Source: Nitrososphaerota archaeon
GTDB lineage: Archaea; Thermoproteota; Nitrososphaeria; Nitrososphaerales; UBA183
DNA length: 14,274 nucleotides
Reading direction: 5' to 3'
Assembly (NCBI GenBank): GCA_029784825.1
Contig: JAFMAU010000050.1
Span: forward strand, 1 to 14,274
The notes beneath the pieces are model-generated. The model searched no databases and had not been told where the DNA came from. It was given only the letters and a program-made list of their open reading frames with translations. Positions 6,667 through 13,679 of the stretch are shown here, in pieces (position 1 is the stretch's first letter; each line of letters opens with the position of its first letter). A program made the translations under genes and the position numbers.

Positions 6667-7658
6667 ACCTTCACGCCGAGGAGCCTCTCCAGGATGTCGG
6701 AGAGGGTTATCATCCCCACCATCTTGTCGCCGTCGAATACGAACGCGATCGTCGTGGCGGCGTCCTGCATCTTGTCGATGACTGTCGGGAGCCCGTCTTC
6801 GCTCGAGACCCTTGCCGGCTGGATCATGTACTCGTGGATTCCGAAGTCTATGTGGTCCCGGGAGACGGCTTTCGAGACCGTCCTAGACGTCACAGCCCCG
6901 ATGTACATCTTCCTCTTCGCGTCGTAGACGGGCATCCTCGGGTGGTTCGCCTGCCCCATGGTCTTCAGGGCTTCGAGGACCGTCGCGTCGCTGTCTATCG
7001 AGACGATTTCGTCCACGGGAGTGATCGCGTCCATGGCGGTAGTCTTGGACGACGCGAGCGCCGTCCTGAGAATCCGGCCCGCGTCGGGCTCGATGTGCCC
7101 AGCCTTCTCCAGCATGGTCACCACGTCCTCGAACTCCGCGGCCAGGTCGACCTCCTTGTAGCCTGGCTTCCCCACGAGCTTCTCTGAGAGCCTTCTTGCG
7201 ACGTTCGTAAGGGGGACAGTCAGAGGGGCGAGCAGCCTCATTATCGCCATTGTCGACGGGGCGAGGACCACCGACATCCTCAGGGCGTTCTCGATGCCGA
7301 TGGCCTTCGGGAGCAGGTAGAGCAGAGTCATGATGACGAAGGAACCACCCACGGCGCTGTAGACCCAGCCGATCGGCCCGAATGCGTCAGAGAGCACCAG
7401 CCCGATGGTGGTGGCGAGGACTACGTTGGAGACCGTGTCGACGAAGGTCGTGACGCTGACGAGCCTCGTCTTCTCGCTGACTATCTCGAGGGCGGCAGAC
7501 GCTTTCTGCGAGCCGTTGCTGATCGACGCGCTGAGCGAGAAGGGCCGGAGCGTCAGGTAGGTTGCCTCGACCAGGGACGACCAGAAAGAGACGAACACGG
7601 CGATGGCGAGGGATATGTAGACTACCGCAGAGACCAATCTGGTATCTCTTCGCCCCAC
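6663..7658 (-). CDS. DUF21 (CNNM-type) membrane protein with CBS pair
   Basis: A 331-residue membrane protein of the CNNM/CorC-like family, associated with Mg2+ or other divalent-cation transport. The N-terminal DUF21 part has about four hydrophobic segments (near 10-30, 72-92, 98-118 and 126-146), with EATYLTLRPF after the first and a LLPKAIG motif after the third. The CBS pair spans about 209-328, including NHPRMPVYD in the first domain and MVGMITLSDILERLLG at the end; such domains usually bind adenine nucleotides. The C-terminal CorC_HlyC domain of many bacterial homologues is missing. The start is GTG, 8 nt after the pyrH stop, so it is probably co-transcribed with pyrH; a later start is possible because no clear ribosome-binding site is seen. 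Transport activity is inferred from the family only. Confidence 0.9.
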   Translation of the reverse strand: MGRRDTRLVSAVVYISLAIAVFVSFWSSLVEATYLTLRPFSLSASISNGSQKASAALEIVSEKTRLVSVTTFVDTVSNVVLATTIGLVLSDAFGPIGWVYSAVGGSFVIMTLLYLLPKAIGIENALRMSVVLAPSTMAIMRLLAPLTVPLTNVARRLSEKLVGKPGYKEVDLAAEFEDVVTMLEKAGHIEPDAGRILRTALASSKTTAMDAITPVDEIVSIDSDATVLEALKTMGQANHPRMPVYDAKRKMYIGAVTSRTVSKAVSRDHIDFGIHEYMIQPARVSSEDGLPTVIDKMQDAATTIAFVFDGDKMVGMITLSDILERLLGVKV

Positions 7659-7666
7659 TTTATCAG

Positions 7667-8332
7667 CTAGCTGACTAGCGTTCCTATCTTCTCGCCGTGG
7701 ATGGCTCTGACCACTCCCTTGGCGTCCGAGCCATTGAGCACGACGAGCCTAATCCTCGACTGCATGAGCTGGTCCACGGCCACCGGATCCACGATGCTGT
7801 GGATGCCCGGGCGGTGCGTCCCGCCGAGTATTTGCTTCATCCTCTCGTAGGTAATCCTGTCCAGCTTCTTCGCCTTCCTGTTGGTCCTTGGGTCGTCGGT
7901 GTAGATCCCCCTCTGGTCGGAGGCCTTCACCATGATGTCCGCCCTCCACCTCTGGGCGACGATGGCGGCGACCGTGTCCGTGGTTATTCCGGGCTTGAGC
8001 CCCCCCATCACGGCGACCCTGTTCCGGGCGAGCCGCTGGAGCATGCCGTCGATGGACGTGGGGACGCTGCTCACACCTCCGAGCTTCATCGCCACCAGGC
8101 GGGCGTTCAACCTCGACGCGTGGATGGCCACTGTGTCCTGCTGGTAGGGCGACAGGCCCATCTCAGAGGCGGACTTGATGTACTCACGGGAGACCTGGCC
8201 GCCGCCGACGACCACCCCGACAGAGTGCCCTTCATGGTTGAGGTCGGAAATGACCTCGGCGTAGGCGTTGACAACCCTGGCCGAAGGGGGGGAGCCGAGG
8301 ACCGAACCCCCGATTCTTAGGATAGCCTTCAA
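7667..8332 (-). CDS. pyrH: Uridylate kinase (UMP kinase), archaeal type
   Basis: A 221-residue amino-acid-kinase-fold UMP kinase (UMP + ATP to UDP + ADP, pyrimidine synthesis), the usual size for the archaeal enzyme. Motifs are LRIGGSVLGSP at 5-15, VVVGGGQVSREY at 40-51 (substrate loop), MGGLKPGITTDTVAA at 109-123 and VKASDQRGIYTDDPR at 135-149 (nucleotide-binding side). The start is TTG at 8332; an in-frame TGA lies just upstream and AGGTGAGG (8350 to 8342 on the plus strand) is a good ribosome-binding site. The promoter is probably the palindromic TTTATAAA at 8375-8382, shared with the divergent aRF1 gene. The DUF21-CBS gene follows 8 nt downstream. Confidence 0.95.
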   Translation of the reverse strand: MKAILRIGGSVLGSPPSARVVNAYAEVISDLNHEGHSVGVVVGGGQVSREYIKSASEMGLSPYQQDTVAIHASRLNARLVAMKLGGVSSVPTSIDGMLQRLARNRVAVMGGLKPGITTDTVAAIVAQRWRADIMVKASDQRGIYTDDPRTNRKAKKLDRITYERMKQILGGTHRPGIHSIVDPVAVDQLMQSRIRLVVLNGSDAKGVVRAIHGEKIGTLVS

Positions 8333-8374
8333 TGTTGCAAAACCTCACCTGAGCCTGTTCTAGGAGTGATAGGT

Positions 8375-8382
8375 TTTATAAA
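8375..8382. promoter_or_regulatory. Palindromic TATA box, likely bidirectional (pyrH / aRF1)
   Basis: TTTATAAA is a perfect reverse palindrome and is the only strong A/T block in the 137-nt divergent gap. It lies about 31 nt before the upstream ORF ATG at 8410 on the plus strand. On the minus strand it predicts a start near 8352, just before the pyrH ribosome-binding site. One TBP site may thus serve both genes. Orientation would be set by BRE elements, which I cannot assign with confidence. Confidence 0.7.
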
Positions 8383-8409
8383 TGGGTGAGGAAGATTTTG
8401 GGTGTTCCA

Positions 8410-8451
8410 ATGCAGCCAGCGCCCCGCATCGCTCCTGTTTCTCTGTCCTGA
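8410..8451 (+). CDS. Leader ORF (13 codons + UGA) in frame with aRF1
   Basis: ATG at 8410 opens a 13-codon ORF, MQPAPRIAPVSLS, ending in TGA at 8449-8451, followed by C. It begins about where the TATA box predicts transcription to start, so it would be read as a leaderless cistron. It is exactly in frame with the aRF1 TTG at 8470, and no further stop lies between. Readthrough of the UGA would give an aRF1 with 20 extra residues; normal termination leaves ribosomes 18 nt from the aRF1 start. Being upstream of a release-factor gene, it may be regulatory. It could also be a chance ORF. Confidence 0.4.
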   Translation: MQPAPRIAPVSLS

Positions 8452-8469
8452 CGTAGGGGTGGCTCTGCA

Positions 8470-9714
8470 TTGTCGAAGACCGATTCCGTGAGGCTATACA
8501 AGGTAAGGAAGCTGATTTCCGAGCTCAGCAACAAGGAGGGCAGGGGGACGGAGCTGGTATCGCTCTACATCCCCCCGAAGAAGCCAATCCATGAAGCGAT
8601 AGCCAACCTGCGTGAAGAGTGGGGGACGGCCGGGAACATAAAGTCCGACACCACGCGAAACCACGTGCAGGATGCGTTGACCAAGGCGATGCAGAGGCTC
8701 AAGCTGTACAGGACTCCACCGGACACTGGGCTCGTGGTCTTCTCTGGAGCACTCCCCACGAATGGGCCCGGGAGCGAAGTTGTCAACGTATGGGAGATCA
8801 TACCGCCGAAGCCTGTCACCCAGTACCTGTACCAGTGCGACGACCACTTCCATGTGGAGTGGCTCAAAGACATGCTGCGAGAGGAGAAGGTCTACGGGTT
8901 GCTCGTCATCGACTCGAGCGATGTCGGGCTCGGGATCTTGAGCGGGGGGAGCCTCGAAATCGTCGACGTGATGACCTCGGGGATTTCCGGTAAGACGAGG
9001 AAAGGGGGGCAGTCCGCCCGCCGTTACGAGCGGGGGAGGGAGATGGAGCTGACTTACTTCTTCAACAGGGTCGGAGAGCACGCCACCCGCAACTTCATCG
9101 ACAGCAACAAGGTCACAGGGATGATAGTCGGAGGCCCCGGGCCGACGAAGGACGAGTTCCTGAAGGGGGGCTACCTGCACTACGAGCTCCAGAAGAAGGT
9201 CATCGCGGTCCTCGACCTCGGGTATTCCGGGAGGGAGGGCGTCAGGGAGCTGGTGGACAAGGCAGGGGACGTCCTCAAAGACGTCCGGCTGGTTGAAGAG
9301 AGAAAGCTCGTCCAGAAGTTCCTCTACGAAGTGAACAGGCAGGGGGGCCTCGCGGTGTATGGCCTGCCGAGGGTCATGGAGGCGCTGCAGAAGGCGAGCG
9401 CAGAGACCGTCCTCGTCTCGGACGACCTCGACATGGTGAGAATCGACGCGACCTGCAAGAAGTGTGGGACGGTGAAGACGGAGACGGTCCCGGCGTCGAA
9501 GAGGATTCAGTCGCGGCAGGAGGCTGCTTCCACACCCTGCACCAGCTGCGGGGCGACAGACTACGAAGTGGTCGAGAAGGACCTAGTGGACGTGCTCGAG
9601 GAGGTGGCGTTCCAGGTGGGGGCGAAGGTCGAAGTGATATCAGCCGGGACGGAAGAAGGCAAGATGTTCACGAGCTTCGGAGGAATCGGCGCGATCTTAA
9701 GGTATAGGAGCTAG
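8470..9714 (+). CDS. prf1: Peptide chain release factor aRF1
   Basis: A 414-residue archaeal class-1 release factor that recognises all three stop codons and triggers peptidyl-tRNA hydrolysis. Domain 1 has GRGTELVSLYIPP (24-36), the NIKS stop-recognition motif at 56-59 and YQCDDHF at 121-127 (the YxCxxxF element). Domain 2 has the catalytic KGGQSARRYERGRE, with GGQ at 179-181. Domain 3 carries a mini zinc-ribbon with C329, C332, C357 and C360. The start is TTG, supported by the match of MSKTDSVRLYKVRKLI to the usual N-terminus and by GGGGTGG (8456-8462) 7 nt upstream; the leader contains an in-frame stop. Its TAG stop interlocks with the TAG of the opposite gene in a shared CTAG at 9711-9714. 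Confidence 0.98.
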   Translation: MSKTDSVRLYKVRKLISELSNKEGRGTELVSLYIPPKKPIHEAIANLREEWGTAGNIKSDTTRNHVQDALTKAMQRLKLYRTPPDTGLVVFSGALPTNGPGSEVVNVWEIIPPKPVTQYLYQCDDHFHVEWLKDMLREEKVYGLLVIDSSDVGLGILSGGSLEIVDVMTSGISGKTRKGGQSARRYERGREMELTYFFNRVGEHATRNFIDSNKVTGMIVGGPGPTKDEFLKGGYLHYELQKKVIAVLDLGYSGREGVRELVDKAGDVLKDVRLVEERKLVQKFLYEVNRQGGLAVYGLPRVMEALQKASAETVLVSDDLDMVRIDATCKKCGTVKTETVPASKRIQSRQEAASTPCTSCGATDYEVVEKDLVDVLEEVAFQVGAKVEVISAGTEEGKMFTSFGGIGAILRYRS

Positions 9715-10802
9715 GCCGCCACCACTGCCATCTCGCTCAAGGTCCCCGACCCCATGACGACAATGTAGTAGCTCCCTCCGCTGAGTATTCCGCCTCCCAT
9801 CATGGTGGTTATGGCCCCAGAGTAGCTGAACTGTTGGGTGGCTCCCGGCGCCAGGGTGTACCCCGAGTCTCCGAGTGAGGAACTGGCCTGGGCGGGAACC
9901 CCGCTCAGGAGGTTCATGGACCCGTCAGGCTGCACCGCGAAGATGGCGCCCCCCGCGACGGAACCCATCCCGCCGTGCCCCATGCCCACTCCACCCTGTG
10001 AAGAGGCCGGCGTGACGACTACCATCCTGATTGCTATTGGGTCCGAACCTCCGTTCGTAAGGGAGAATGAGAGAGCGCTGGCGGACAGCTTCGCCCCTGA
10101 ACCTGCGGCGCCGGTCGAATGCGCGGCCCTGAAAGACTGGAACCACCCGCGTCCTTGCAGCCCCATGGTGTGGCCGACGGTCTTCAGCGAGTCGTTGACC
10201 TCGCCCGGGGGCACCTGGAGCGCCTTGGCCCCGGTTGCCATCGCGAATCCCGGAGCTGATGCGGTACCGACGTCTAGAATGGTTGGCTGGATGTCGATCA
10301 GGGCTGCGGCTATGCTCGACGAGTTCACCTTCAGCCCGCCGACGAAGGGAACAGTGACCTTCCCGGCGTTCGTGGTAACACTATAGTTCTTCCCCATGAA
10401 CAAGACCGAAGCGCTTGTGATGTTGAAGCGGATGAGGTCATAGGTCAGACTGGGGATGTTGCCGGTGGTGATGGTCTGGCTCAGATTGACCAGATTTAGC
10501 GTGTCAATGGTCCCTGAACCTGCTACTGCCACCCACCCTCCGTCCCCGAACCCTTCGGCGTGCACCGCGATGCCCGAGTAGGAGATGTACAGGGCCGAGA
10601 CCCCGCTGGGAACCGTCGGCGGATCGGTGAGCATCACTGAAAGGAACCCGGACGAAGTGGCTCCCATCAGGTTCAATGAAGCCCCTGAGAAGATGACCAA
10701 CCCAGCGAGGACCAGCCCCGATATACCATAGGCTAGTGCCTTCGTCCTAAGCTTCAAACACTGGTCCCATTCCGCTCGCGTGAGACGTCCCAGCCGAGCC
10801 AT
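9711..10802 (-). CDS. Membrane-anchored DUF4382-like extracytoplasmic protein
   Basis: A 363-residue protein from the ATG at 10802; a TTG at 10808 would add two residues. A short basic N-terminus precedes one hydrophobic segment (about 24-44, ending VLAGLVIFSGASL), which acts as a signal anchor and places the rest outside the cell. The next 110 residues (GFLSVMLTDPPTVPSG, ALYISYSGIAVHAEG, W-V-AVAGSGTIDTLNL, YDLIRFNITSASV) match the DUF4382 pattern, a beta-rich domain of unknown function in secreted proteins. The C-terminal third is rich in Gly, Ser and Thr, with a Met/His/Gly stretch (GGVGMGHGGMG) that might bind metal (speculative). It is divergent from the HTH membrane protein, a possible regulator, and convergent with aRF1, sharing CTAG at the stops. 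Confidence 0.78.
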   Translation of the reverse strand: MARLGRLTRAEWDQCLKLRTKALAYGISGLVLAGLVIFSGASLNLMGATSSGFLSVMLTDPPTVPSGVSALYISYSGIAVHAEGFGDGGWVAVAGSGTIDTLNLVNLSQTITTGNIPSLTYDLIRFNITSASVLFMGKNYSVTTNAGKVTVPFVGGLKVNSSSIAAALIDIQPTILDVGTASAPGFAMATGAKALQVPPGEVNDSLKTVGHTMGLQGRGWFQSFRAAHSTGAAGSGAKLSASALSFSLTNGGSDPIAIRMVVVTPASSQGGVGMGHGGMGSVAGGAIFAVQPDGSMNLLSGVPAQASSSLGDSGYTLAPGATQQFSYSGAITTMMGGGILSGGSYYIVVMGSGTLSEMAVVAA

Positions 10803-10856
10803 TATCAACCAATGTTTTTGAACGTGGGATGTGGTGGAAGGGGTGAGCGGGGATCA

Positions 10857-11336
10857 GTGAGCGAACCAGTAAAACAGGGGCCCGCTCCGGCCGAAAAGCG
10901 GACTCAGGGGATGGTTGACGCAGAGCTCAAGGGGAACACCCTGAGAGTCTACATCTACGCTCTCAAGAAGCGCAAGGTGGGGGTAAGAGAGGTACAGAGA
11001 GCACTTCTCATGTCGAACCCCTCTCTCGCCCAGTACCACCTCAACAAGCTGAGAGACCTGGGGCTCGTTTCAGAGGACAACGGCGAATACGAAGTGGTGG
11101 GAGAAGTCAAGGTGGACGTCATGCGGGACTTCCTCCGCCTAGGCACCCTGATAGTCCCTCGGTTCATCTTCTACGCGGTCATCTTCACGGTCTTCGCCTT
11201 GTACTTCGCTCTGGTGGGCTCCCCGTACTTCGCCCTCGTCCCAGTTGTCGAGTGGCTCTCCATCATCCTCGGCCTGGCCGCGGCCGCGTTCTGGTACGAA
11301 GCCGTTAGGGCGTGGCGGTCCGCTCCCTCCCCCTAG
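10857..11336 (+). CDS. Winged-helix DNA-binding protein with two C-terminal membrane segments
   Basis: A 159-residue protein from the GTG at 10857. An ATG at 10812 in the same frame would add 15 residues (MFLNVGCGGRGERGS), but it lies only 10 nt from the divergent gene and reads poorly, so I prefer the GTG; an ATG at 10911 is a third choice. A winged-helix ArsR/MarR-like domain occupies about 22-80 (LKGNTLRVYIYALKKRKVGV, then PSLAQYHLNKLRDLGLVSED). Two hydrophobic segments follow (about 97-117 and 123-145). Membrane-tethered winged-helix proteins of this layout are common in archaea and are thought to be regulators. It is divergent from the DUF4382-like surface protein, which is the obvious candidate target (inference). 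Confidence 0.8.
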   Translation: MSEPVKQGPAPAEKRTQGMVDAELKGNTLRVYIYALKKRKVGVREVQRALLMSNPSLAQYHLNKLRDLGLVSEDNGEYEVVGEVKVDVMRDFLRLGTLIVPRFIFYAVIFTVFALYFALVGSPYFALVPVVEWLSIILGLAAAAFWYEAVRAWRSAPSP

Positions 11337-11352
11337 CTTCGCCGCATCAACG

Positions 11353-11361
11353 AGTTTTTAT
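11353..11361 (+). promoter_or_regulatory. TATA-like box for the TGS-GTPase gene
   Basis: AGTTTTTAT in the 46-nt gap after the HTH gene is centred about 25 nt before the GTG at 11383. This points to leaderless transcription starting at that GTG, which matters for the start problem of the GTPase. Confidence 0.5.
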
Positions 11362-11398
11362 GCGATAGACGATATCGGAGGGGTGGCGACCTCAGACG

Positions 11399-12613
11399 AC
11401 CATCAGGATTGGGCTCATCGGGAAGACCAACGCGGGAAAGACGACTTTGTTCAACTCCATGACCCTCCTCGCAGGAGAGGTCTCTAACTATCCATTCACC
11501 ACGAAGTCACCAGAGACGGGAGTCGCGAACGTAGTCACCCTTTGCGTCCACAAGGAGTTCGGGGTCAAGGACAGCCCCATCAACTCGAAGTGCGAAGACG
11601 GGTGGAGGTTCATCCCTGTGGAAGTGACGGACCTCCCGGGCTTGATCAAGGGCGCGTGGATGGGGAAGGGGCTCGGGAACCAGTTCCTCAGCGTGGCAGC
11701 GCAGTCAGACGCCCTCCTACACGTAGTTGATGCGTCGGGGAGCGTCGACAAGGACGGGAAGATATCCGAGCCGGGGACCGGAGACCCAATGGCGGATTTC
11801 GCTGACGTCGAACTCGAGCTGGTCCTCTGGTACACCAAGCTCTTCACCCAGAACCTGCCGAAGATCTCGAAGCTCTCGAGGACCCCCGGGTACGGCATTC
11901 CCACGGCGGTGGAGGAAGTGATGCATGGGATTGGGGTGAGAAAGGAGCACGTAATCCTGGCGATGAAGGACGCCCTCTTGGATGACAAGCCCTTCGACTC
12001 CTGGGGCGAAAAGGACGTTCAGAACTTCTGCTGGTCGTTGCGCGAGTACTCGAAGCCGACGCTGCTGATCGCCAACAAGATGGACCTCCCTTATGCTGCA
12101 GAGAACTTCAAGAAGATCCGAGAGAAGTACAAGGGGCTCATAGTCGTTCCCACCAGCGGGGAGGCCGAGCTCACCCTGCGGCGGGCCGAGGCCAAGGGGC
12201 TCATCAAGTACATACCGGGGGAAGAGAGGTTCGAGATACTTCAGCCCCAGAATCTGAACGAGGCCCAGAAAAGCGCCCTCGCATACATCCGCAGGAAGGT
12301 CTTCGGCGAGTACCTGAGGACCGGGGTCCAGTTCGCCCTCAACTCTGTGATCTTCAAGCTCCTCAGGGAGAACTCAGTGTACCCCGTCCACGACCCACAG
12401 AAGCTCTCTGACAAGAACGGCCGAATCCTTCCCGACGTCTATCTCCTCCCGAGCGGGTCAACCGTCGAGGACCTGGCGCGCGACGTCCACACCGATCTGG
12501 TGAAGGGGCTGCTATACGCCATCGATGTGAGGACGGGCCTTCATCTCCCCACCAACTACGTACTGAGAGACAGGGACGTCCTCTCCATCGTATCAACTTC
12601 GAAGGAAGGCTGA
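11399..12613 (+). CDS. Archaeal Obg/YchF-like GTPase with TGS domain; start unresolved (apparent 5' frameshift)
   Basis: A translation-factor-class GTPase of about 404 residues. G1 is GKTNAGKTT, G3 is DLPGLIKGA and G4 is NKMD. The C-terminal TGS domain (last ~75 residues) includes VYLLPSGSTVEDLA, GLHLPTNYVL and RDVLSIVS. The order matches the universal archaeal Obg/YchF-related GTPases, thought to act on ribosomes. The first ordinary start codon in frame is the TTG at 11447, but it lies after the P-loop. The frame runs open from 11369 (after a TAG at 11366) with no ATG, GTG or TTG before the P-loop. Family proteins begin just before RIGLIGKTN, read here at 11405. A GTG at 11383, well placed behind the TATA and a GGAGGGG, reads MATSD but one frame off. 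So there is either an indel between 11386 and 11401 or an unusual start. The coordinates given begin at ACC 11399, the first codon that looks homologous. Confidence 0.85.
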   Translation, partial: TIRIGLIGKTNAGKTTLFNSMTLLAGEVSNYPFTTKSPETGVANVVTLCVHKEFGVKDSPINSKCEDGWRFIPVEVTDLPGLIKGAWMGKGLGNQFLSVAAQSDALLHVVDASGSVDKDGKISEPGTGDPMADFADVELELVLWYTKLFTQNLPKISKLSRTPGYGIPTAVEEVMHGIGVRKEHVILAMKDALLDDKPFDSWGEKDVQNFCWSLREYSKPTLLIANKMDLPYAAENFKKIREKYKGLIVVPTSGEAELTLRRAEAKGLIKYIPGEERFEILQPQNLNEAQKSALAYIRRKVFGEYLRTGVQFALNSVIFKLLRENSVYPVHDPQKLSDKNGRILPDVYLLPSGSTVEDLARDVHTDLVKGLLYAIDVRTGLHLPTNYVLRDRDVLSIVSTSKEG

Positions 12614-12641
12614 CAAGACCCATAAAGGGACGGAGGCCTCG

Positions 12642-13628
12642 GTGAGGAAGATGCCCTATGGCGGTCCGCTGCTGTCTGACCTCGAACTGAGGTATCCTTT
12701 CGCTCCGCGTTCGAGGAAGTTCTTCGAGTCGGTCCCTGTAGAGGAGGGGCTCGCGAGCAGGGAGGTGATAGGACAGACGCAGGACAGGCTCCTGGGGGCC
12801 CTCGGGAGGGCAAAGTACGAGCCGAACATGTCGGAGCTGATCGAGTTCTCCAGTTTCTTCACCGCCGCGCTGGTGGCCAGCCAGGACCCGGTCCTCGCTT
12901 CGAAGTTCTCGAAGAAAGAGGCCGAAAGGGCGAAGGGGTTCTTCGCGAGGGAGGAGCCGAGGGCCAAGACAGAAGCATTCGCCGAGTGCTTCGGCGTCGG
13001 CTTGAGCGGGTCAGGGGATGCCCGCACGAGCTACACGGTCCCCTTCGAGAGATACCTCTCTCTGGTCTCAAAGTACGAGTTGGGCAAGAACCCCCAGTGG
13101 AAGCTGGCGAGGCAGGCGCTGGACAAGGGAATCGTCCGCATGAGCGATAACATGCTCAACGATTTGTTCGGCGACTGCGCGCTTGCGGCGATTGCTGAAG
13201 GTGTGAGAAACCTCAGGCGGGCCCCCTTCCCCAAGCAGCTGCTCGGGGTGAAGAATGACGTCATTCAATACGTGCCTTCGCCGAGGCCGAGGACCAACAA
13301 GGGGTACCTCTATGTGGAGACGCTCCTCGAGCATCCCGTTTCGGACGGGAGGCACAGGATCACGTGGATGATCCTTGCGCCCTATCTGGTGAACGTCAAG
13401 AAGCTGGACGACGAACAAGCCATAGAGCGGATAAGGAGGTTCGTACAGGCCGCAGGGGAGACCAGCGCCATGAGGAGGTTCATCGAATACAACGTGAGAA
13501 GGGCCCGCAGAAACGGCCTGCTCCCCCCGACCTTCTCTACGCTGAAGACAGAGCACCCCGACATCTACGGACTCCTTCCGAAGGAGGTCATCTCGGAGGA
13601 GTCGGCCAAGGGGAAGGCCCCCCCGTAG
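12642..13628 (+). CDS. priL: DNA primase large subunit-like protein with PriX-like C-terminus
   Basis: A 328-residue protein. The N-terminal part has the primase large-subunit opening (LELRYPFAPRSRKFFESV) and a helical body. The C-terminal part (about 232-311) has SDGRHRITWMILAPYLVNVK, a helix with EQAIERIRRF, and NGLLPPTFSTLK then HPDIYGLL, which resembles the PriX subunit of Sulfolobus rather than the Fe-S domain of standard PriL. The protein has only two cysteines (C116, C179), so the four-Cys [4Fe-4S] site of ordinary PriL is absent. It should support primer synthesis with the catalytic subunit PriS, which is not in this window. The GTG start at 12642 has GGAGG (12632-12636) 5 nt upstream; an ATG at 12651 is the alternative. 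It follows the GTPase gene by 28 nt, which includes a possible TATA (CATAAAG). Confidence 0.75.
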   Translation: MRKMPYGGPLLSDLELRYPFAPRSRKFFESVPVEEGLASREVIGQTQDRLLGALGRAKYEPNMSELIEFSSFFTAALVASQDPVLASKFSKKEAERAKGFFAREEPRAKTEAFAECFGVGLSGSGDARTSYTVPFERYLSLVSKYELGKNPQWKLARQALDKGIVRMSDNMLNDLFGDCALAAIAEGVRNLRRAPFPKQLLGVKNDVIQYVPSPRPRTNKGYLYVETLLEHPVSDGRHRITWMILAPYLVNVKKLDDEQAIERIRRFVQAAGETSAMRRFIEYNVRRARRNGLLPPTFSTLKTEHPDIYGLLPKEVISEESAKGKAPP

Positions 13629-13657
13629 CAATTCCTTGTACGGGATTTCAAAGCCGA

Positions 13658-13665
13658 TGGTTTAT
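13658..13665 (+). promoter_or_regulatory. TATA-like box for the small exported protein gene
   Basis: TGGTTTAT lies just after the primase gene. The usual 25-27 nt distance would put transcription start near 13687, between the GTG at 13680 and the ATG at 13698, favouring the ATG. Confidence 0.4.
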
Positions 13666-13679
13666 CGCGTCGGCGCCTA

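Noticed and set aside
8410..8469. Longer aRF1 starting at ATG 8410 as the normal start
   Set aside because: An in-frame TGA at 8449 interrupts it, and family N-termini match a start at the TTG 8470; kept only as a regulatory hypothesis.
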